Source of the DNA: Spirochaetales bacterium
GTDB lineage: Bacteria > Spirochaetota > Spirochaetia > ARS1246
Direction: 5' to 3'
NCBI GenBank assembly: GCA_018644745.1
Contig: JABGPX010000767.1
Span: 1 to 8,727, forward strand
Length of the DNA stretch: 8,727 bases
Shown: one piece after another, positions 5,240 through 8,727 of the stretch
Position numbering within the stretch: position 1 is the first letter of the stretch
How the letters are laid out: every line of letters begins with the position of its first letter
Program-made: the position numbers and the translations under genes
The notes under the pieces: generated by a model
The model's input: only the letters and a program-made list of their open reading frames with translations
Told to the model about the DNA's origin: nothing
The model's database searches: none

Positions 5240-7380
5240 TACCCTTGCACTCCCCTCTTTATTAATACAATAGAATGGCACGTTACATTCTCAACTGAAA
5301 ATCGAACGCTTCCATCTGACGCTGTTACGAACTCCAGGGACGTTCCGTCAATTTCATCCCGCACTTCGTCCACCGGCCAGGGCGGAAGACAGGTGCAAGA
5401 GACATCGATTTTACCATCCGCTTCGAGGAGTATTCCGCCGGTTTCCTGCTGAAGACGAATTACATGTACAAGCCACCCCTCTTCGTTTTCATTCGCCACG
5501 ATACGTGCGGATGAAGGACCATCGACGACCACCCGCTCGTGAACATCCAGCAATCTCAGGCAAGCCCGCACAAGATTGCGATACCATGGGTTTGGCTGGA
5601 GTACGAACGACTCGAGCAACGGTACCGCGAGAAAGATTGACACACCCTTTCCAAAATTGTTGCGGACTATCCCTGGATATCCGGTCTTTTTTCCCGGAGG
5701 AGCATGATCATGAAAAATGTGAAAATCCGTTGACCATTCCGCCTCGAGCACCGGCTCGACAAGGTAAGCCAGCACCTCGGCACCCATTCTCGTCTCGCAA
5801 ATAAGGGCGCGATTCTTGGATGTTTGTTGATACCCGGTATCTTTGAACAGGAGAGGGATATCCGGCAGCGCATCCGCGAGAGCGGCAGAAAATTGCCCTA
5901 AATATGACGCGGAGAAATCAAACAGGCCTTTGTAATCAACGCCAAGCACATCGGCAAGGAGAAAATTGTCACCCGGATGTCCGTCTGTATCCAGTAGCGA
6001 ACTCGTATAGAACGATAGCAGTGTTCCTCCTTCGGTGACGTAGGTCCGGAAATACTCAGCTGTCTCTTCGGACATATACCCTACATTGGGCAATAGGATT
6101 CCGGCAAAGTCTTTAGCATTCTGCGAGACTCTTCCCTTCTCGAGATTAAACTCTCCGTTAATAAAACCATATGGCACCTGGACCTGATCGATAATCGCGG
6201 CGCAGGCGTAGGCTGCTGCTTGCCCAACCATCCAATGAGGAAAATCCGCGTTTTCGCCGCATCCTGACGCAGCTGCGGCGCGACGAGACCGCTCAAAAAT
6301 CGTGTTGGTTTCTGAATGCAGAATTCCAAAGTCGGCGACCGGCCGGGTGTCTGTGCAGAATTTGTCCCGCTCCTGTATCCACGAAAAAACTTCGGTGATA
6401 AGTTCATACACAGCGGGTGCAGCCCGCCCGCCGTAATCACCGGTGGGCACTGGCGCGTGATTCACAGTCACCGCGCCGCCGTTCGCGAGGGCGAGAGCGC
6501 AGGTACCTTTGAGGGTTGCCGCGGTTGTCACCGTATGGTGTCCCCAGGAACCTATAGATTCGGGCATCCACAATTCAAATGGTTTTCCCGTGGACCGAAT
6601 CCACTTCGCTTTCGCGCTGCACATGTCGTACGCTGGAGGATGAGCCTCTGATCCATATGACGATATGTGCTCATCCAGCTCGTGATTGACGGAAAAGTTT
6701 CCCGATCCATTCCATGACCACTCAAGACCGAACCGCGCCTGGTCGGCCCCGTCCTTCATGGTGAGTAGAAAATCACGCCGCGTCCTGCGCTGAAACTCGC
6801 CAAGAGCCAGCCAATCCTGAATAGAAAAACTCGACGGACTCAAGTCCCGTCCGGTATCCTCAAGAAACTTTTTGGAACAATGTTCACAGAAACACCCCTC
6901 TTTATGCCAATACTGAATGTCCAGCATGATCCCGTCGATCTCATAGAGCTCCGCAACTTCACGCATGTGAGCGCTAATAAATGTCAGGTAGGGAGCGGCG
7001 CTCATACAGAACATTGGATAACCTTCAAAAACAAGAGTTTTCCCTTCGGCATCCCGCTGCAGCCATCCCGCCCGCTCACCGCTCACGTCATAGTCGAGAA
7101 GCACATTGAAATATGCAATTACCTTAATGTCTTTTGCTTTGGCTTTATTACAAACTTCCCCAAAGATATCCCGCCCCTCCGGCATGCCCGAACAGCGGCG
7201 GCCGATCCTGGTCGGATACAAGGCGCTCCCGAAGGCGCTCTTCGCGGTAAACTCAATGGTATCAGCTCCAACCTTTACAAGCTGGTCGACAAAGAAGTCT
7301 GTATCAATATCGAGAAGGTTAAGAATATCCGGCATCTGCCAATCGCATAAAAGCCTCCGGGTATTTGTTACATTCGACAT
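5239..7380 (-). CDS. GHL6-type glycoside hydrolase with beta-galactosidase-trimerisation-like domain (possible alpha-L-fucosidase relative)
   Basis: A 713-residue multidomain protein. Residues 1 to about 330 resemble the 'hypothetical glycosyl hydrolase 6' TIM barrel: F-V-D-Q-L-V-K-V-G-A-D at 30-40, I-A-Y-F-N-V at 88-93, and Y-E-I-D-G-I-M-L-D-I at 146-155, with Asp154 a candidate nucleophile. A Cys-rich C-F-C-E-H-C follows at 163-168. Residues about 345-600 look like the GATase-like trimerisation domain of family 42 beta-galactosidases (I-L-L-P-N-V-G-Y-M at 428-436; G-G-T-L-L at 451-455; F-G-K-G-V at 576-580). The last 100 residues are a small beta-rich domain. Family GH151 alpha-L-fucosidases share this architecture, so fucosidase activity is a reasonable guess only. 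There is no signal peptide, so it is probably cytoplasmic. The ATG at 7380, with GGAG at 7390-7393, is preferred over a GTG at 7410. It is the first gene of the pair with capA and its stop overlaps the capA start. Confidence 0.85.
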   Translation of the reverse strand: MSNVTNTRRLLCDWQMPDILNLLDIDTDFFVDQLVKVGADTIEFTAKSAFGSALYPTRIGRRCSGMPEGRDIFGEVCNKAKAKDIKVIAYFNVLLDYDVSGERAGWLQRDAEGKTLVFEGYPMFCMSAAPYLTFISAHMREVAELYEIDGIMLDIQYWHKEGCFCEHCSKKFLEDTGRDLSPSSFSIQDWLALGEFQRRTRRDFLLTMKDGADQARFGLEWSWNGSGNFSVNHELDEHISSYGSEAHPPAYDMCSAKAKWIRSTGKPFELWMPESIGSWGHHTVTTAATLKGTCALALANGGAVTVNHAPVPTGDYGGRAAPAVYELITEVFSWIQERDKFCTDTRPVADFGILHSETNTIFERSRRAAAASGCGENADFPHWMVGQAAAYACAAIIDQVQVPYGFINGEFNLEKGRVSQNAKDFAGILLPNVGYMSEETAEYFRTYVTEGGTLLSFYTSSLLDTDGHPGDNFLLADVLGVDYKGLFDFSASYLGQFSAALADALPDIPLLFKDTGYQQTSKNRALICETRMGAEVLAYLVEPVLEAEWSTDFHIFHDHAPPGKKTGYPGIVRNNFGKGVSIFLAVPLLESFVLQPNPWYRNLVRACLRLLDVHERVVVDGPSSARIVANENEEGWLVHVIRLQQETGGILLEADGKIDVSCTCLPPWPVDEVRDEIDGTSLEFVTASDGSVRFSVENVTCHSIVLIKRGVQG

Positions 7381-7463
7381 TACGGGTTTCTCCAGTCCGA
7401 CGGATATCACATATATGATACAATGCCAATGTCACTTATTCCATGATGAAAACGGGAGAAGTT
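7381..7463. promoter_or_regulatory. Divergent promoter region with TATCA-N6-TGATA dyad
   Basis: This 83-base spacer separates the minus-strand glycoside hydrolase gene from the plus-strand DinB-like gene. It contains an imperfectly spaced inverted repeat, TATCA (7405-7409) and TGATA (7416-7420), with six bases between, which has the size of a dimeric repressor site. The right arm overlaps a plus-strand extended -10 candidate, TGATACAAT (7416-7424). On the minus strand, GTGACA (7430-7435) resembles a -35 box at five of six bases, but no well-spaced -10 was found. The ribosome sites of both genes lie at the two ends (7390-7393 and 7454-7458). Confidence 0.4.
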
Positions 7464-7946
7464 ATGAGCAGAGAAGCGTTTCTAAACCAATATGATCAAA
7501 CGTGGAAAATACTGGAGGCAACTATTGATGGTTATGACAGTGAATCATGGATTCATTTAGGACTGGGCTACATGACCCCGGTGAAAGTTGCTTTCCACAT
7601 ACTCAAAGGTTTCAAATATTATATGAGAGAAAAATCTGTAATCGAATTCCCATCAGGAGTGTCTTTGGAATCTGATTTAAAAAATACTAGCGATGAAGAT
7701 TTACCTTCGCAGAAAGATATGCTGATCTGTCTGCAGAACTTGAAGGGAAAATCCGCCGACTGGTTGAGCAATCTTGACCTTGACGGGAACAATGAAACGT
7801 TTCCATGGGCAGGGAAGTCGAATATTGGAGTCGTTATTTTCCTATTGAGACATACTTTATTTCACATGGGGGAATTGAATAGCCTTCTTTTCGTGAAACG
7901 GGATGGAAATCTCGAGGACAATTGGATGATGGGATTTTCTAAATGA
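7464..7946 (+). CDS. DinB/YfiT-superfamily putative metal-binding protein
   Basis: A 160-residue protein with the helical-bundle pattern of the DinB superfamily. The three metal-ligand histidines are present at typical places: His45 in helix 2 (V-A-F-H-I-L), and His130 and His134 in a late helix (L-R-H-T-L-F-H-M-G-E-L). Members include thiol-dependent transferases and hydrolases and DNA-damage-induced proteins of unknown role; which applies is not known. Two ATGs at 7443 and 7446 are possible longer starts without a ribosome site. The ATG at 7464 has GGGAG five bases upstream and is chosen. Base composition is unlike its neighbours: a hand count of 7621-7680 gives 20 G+C in 60 bases, against 39 in 60 for 2221-2280 in the deacetylase. 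This hints at a separate origin. It is followed 31 bases downstream by the esterase-like gene. No link with carbohydrate metabolism is evident from the protein itself. Confidence 0.82.
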   Translation: MSREAFLNQYDQTWKILEATIDGYDSESWIHLGLGYMTPVKVAFHILKGFKYYMREKSVIEFPSGVSLESDLKNTSDEDLPSQKDMLICLQNLKGKSADWLSNLDLDGNNETFPWAGKSNIGVVIFLLRHTLFHMGELNSLLFVKRDGNLEDNWMMGFSK

Positions 7947-7977
7947 ATAACACACCGAGCAATCGCAGAGGAATATC

Positions 7978-8727
7978 ATGAGCACATTTCCTAGAATGGT
8001 ACACGGTTATATTGAAGAGCAGCTGAACGAAGTCTGGGCCCATCGCGAAGGCACTCTAGGTAATTTAAATTCTCCTTCCGCTGTACAAAACTACGTGGAT
8101 AAATGCCGAGAGACCATTCGCTCGTTATATCCTCTGCCCCAGCTGAGACGGGAAACAGCCGCCGAAGTTCTCGGAACCATCGAGCACAAAAAGTATCGAA
8201 TAGAGAAGCTGGTTTTTGAAAGCCGACCTGGGCTCAAAGTCACGTCAAATCTCTATATTCCCAACGGTTCAGGGCCACATCCTTGCATCCTTTTTGCCTG
8301 CGGTCACACCAACCTGGGCAAAGCAGAAGACAGGTACCAGCGTTTCTGCGCAGGCGCCGCATCATTGGGTTTCCTTGTTTTGGCCTATGATCCCATTGGA
8401 CAAGGGGAGCGAAAGCAATTCCCCGATATTGAAGCGTTGAAGGGCTGTGTCGCCGAACACGTGGTACTGGGCGCTAAAATGTCTCTTATCGGAGACTACT
8501 TCGGCACCTGGCGAGCCTATGATGGAATCAGGGCGCTGGACATCCTCCTGGCGAGGCCGCAAGCCGATACATCCCGGGTGGGCATGACGGGAAACTCAGG
8601 CGGAGGTACAATGACAAACATAATAACTGCTCTGGATGGCAGGCTGACCATGGCGGCCCCTTCCTGTTACATAAATACCCACCAGCGTAATTTTGAAAAT
8701 GAGCTTCCTGCCGACACCGAACAAACA
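7978..8727 (+). CDS. Alpha/beta hydrolase, acetylxylan-esterase-like (C-terminus cut by window edge)
   Basis: The frame is open from the ATG at 7978 to the last base, giving 250 residues; the end lies outside. An N-terminal helical stretch (to about residue 65) is followed by an alpha/beta-hydrolase domain. G-P-H-P-C-I-L-F at about 99-106 forms the first core strand, C-G-H-T-N at 108-112 is the oxyanion-hole region, and A-Y-D-P-I-G-Q-G-E-R lies at 136-145. W-R-A-Y-D-G-I-R-A-L-D is at 178-188, and the nucleophile elbow T-G-N-S-G-G-G at 204-210 has Ser207. The catalytic Asp and His would lie beyond the edge. This pattern fits the AXE1/dienelactone-hydrolase-like esterases common in polysaccharide degraders, which remove acetyl or other acyl groups from sugars; a peptidase-like relative cannot be excluded. 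There is no signal peptide, so it is probably cytoplasmic. A GAGG lies just before ATATC and the ATG, giving a good ribosome site. It is probably co-transcribed with the DinB-like gene upstream. Confidence 0.88.
   Translation, partial: MSTFPRMVHGYIEEQLNEVWAHREGTLGNLNSPSAVQNYVDKCRETIRSLYPLPQLRRETAAEVLGTIEHKKYRIEKLVFESRPGLKVTSNLYIPNGSGPHPCILFACGHTNLGKAEDRYQRFCAGAASLGFLVLAYDPIGQGERKQFPDIEALKGCVAEHVVLGAKMSLIGDYFGTWRAYDGIRALDILLARPQADTSRVGMTGNSGGGTMTNIITALDGRLTMAAPSCYINTHQRNFENELPADTEQT

Noticed and set aside
4805..5273. Two plus-strand open frames of 110-113 codons
   Set aside because: They are antisense to the capA-like gene and the end of the glycoside hydrolase gene, overlap one another, and show no family motifs.
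5240..5281. Longer GTG start for the capA-like gene
   Set aside because: It would overlap the upstream coding sequence by 43 bases; the TAATG-coupled ATG at 5239 has a better ribosome site and keeps all motifs.
7381..7410. Longer GTG start for the glycoside hydrolase
   Set aside because: The ATG at 7380 has GGAG nine bases upstream, while the GTG has no ribosome site; the extra ten residues add no motif.
6880..7495. Plus-strand open frames of 156 and 129 codons reaching into the intergenic region
   Set aside because: They are antisense to the glycoside hydrolase N-terminus; the protein evidence on the minus strand is strong and neither frame shows a motif.

Overview
This window looks like part of a bacterial carbohydrate-utilisation locus. 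It holds eight protein-coding genes, two of them cut by the window edges, packed with short gaps. No RNA gene, insertion sequence, CRISPR array or phage gene is visible. Every gene was recognised at family level from its motifs. None could be tied to a characterised orthologue, so only generic functions are given. The mix of families (heparinase II/III-like lyase, UroD-like protein, GHL6-type glycoside hydrolase, DegT-type aminotransferase, NodB-type deacetylase, AXE-like esterase) is common in environmental polysaccharide degraders such as Spirochaetes, Planctomycetes/Lentisphaerae and some Firmicutes. This is a weak inference and the phylum cannot be fixed from the window.

Layout. (1) Positions 1-1990, minus strand: a UroD-like gene followed after 31 bases by a heparinase II/III-like lyase that runs off the left edge. 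(2) Positions 2068-4008, plus strand: a polysaccharide deacetylase followed by a PLP-dependent aminotransferase, divergent from the UroD-like gene. (3) Positions 3980-7380, minus strand: a GHL6-type glycoside hydrolase followed by a CapA-family protein, coupled by a TAATG stop/start overlap. The 3' end of capA overlaps the 3' end of the aminotransferase by 29 bases. (4) Positions 7464-8727, plus strand: a DinB-superfamily protein of visibly lower GC, then an alpha/beta hydrolase (acetylxylan-esterase-like) that runs off the right edge.

How they may work together. A lyase-fold protein, a glycoside hydrolase, a deacetylase and a sugar-esterase-like hydrolase together suggest breakdown of a decorated, possibly acidic, fucosylated or acetylated glycan. 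None of the genes whose N-terminus is visible shows a signal peptide, so the simplest picture is cytoplasmic trimming of imported oligosaccharides. The transporter and regulator would lie outside the window. The aminotransferase and CapA protein fit such a catabolic set less obviously, and their substrates are unknown. Gaps between genes are all under 90 bases. Two divergent spacers (1991-2067 and 7381-7463) carry the likely promoters and short repeat or dyad elements that could be operators. No convincing intrinsic terminator was seen.
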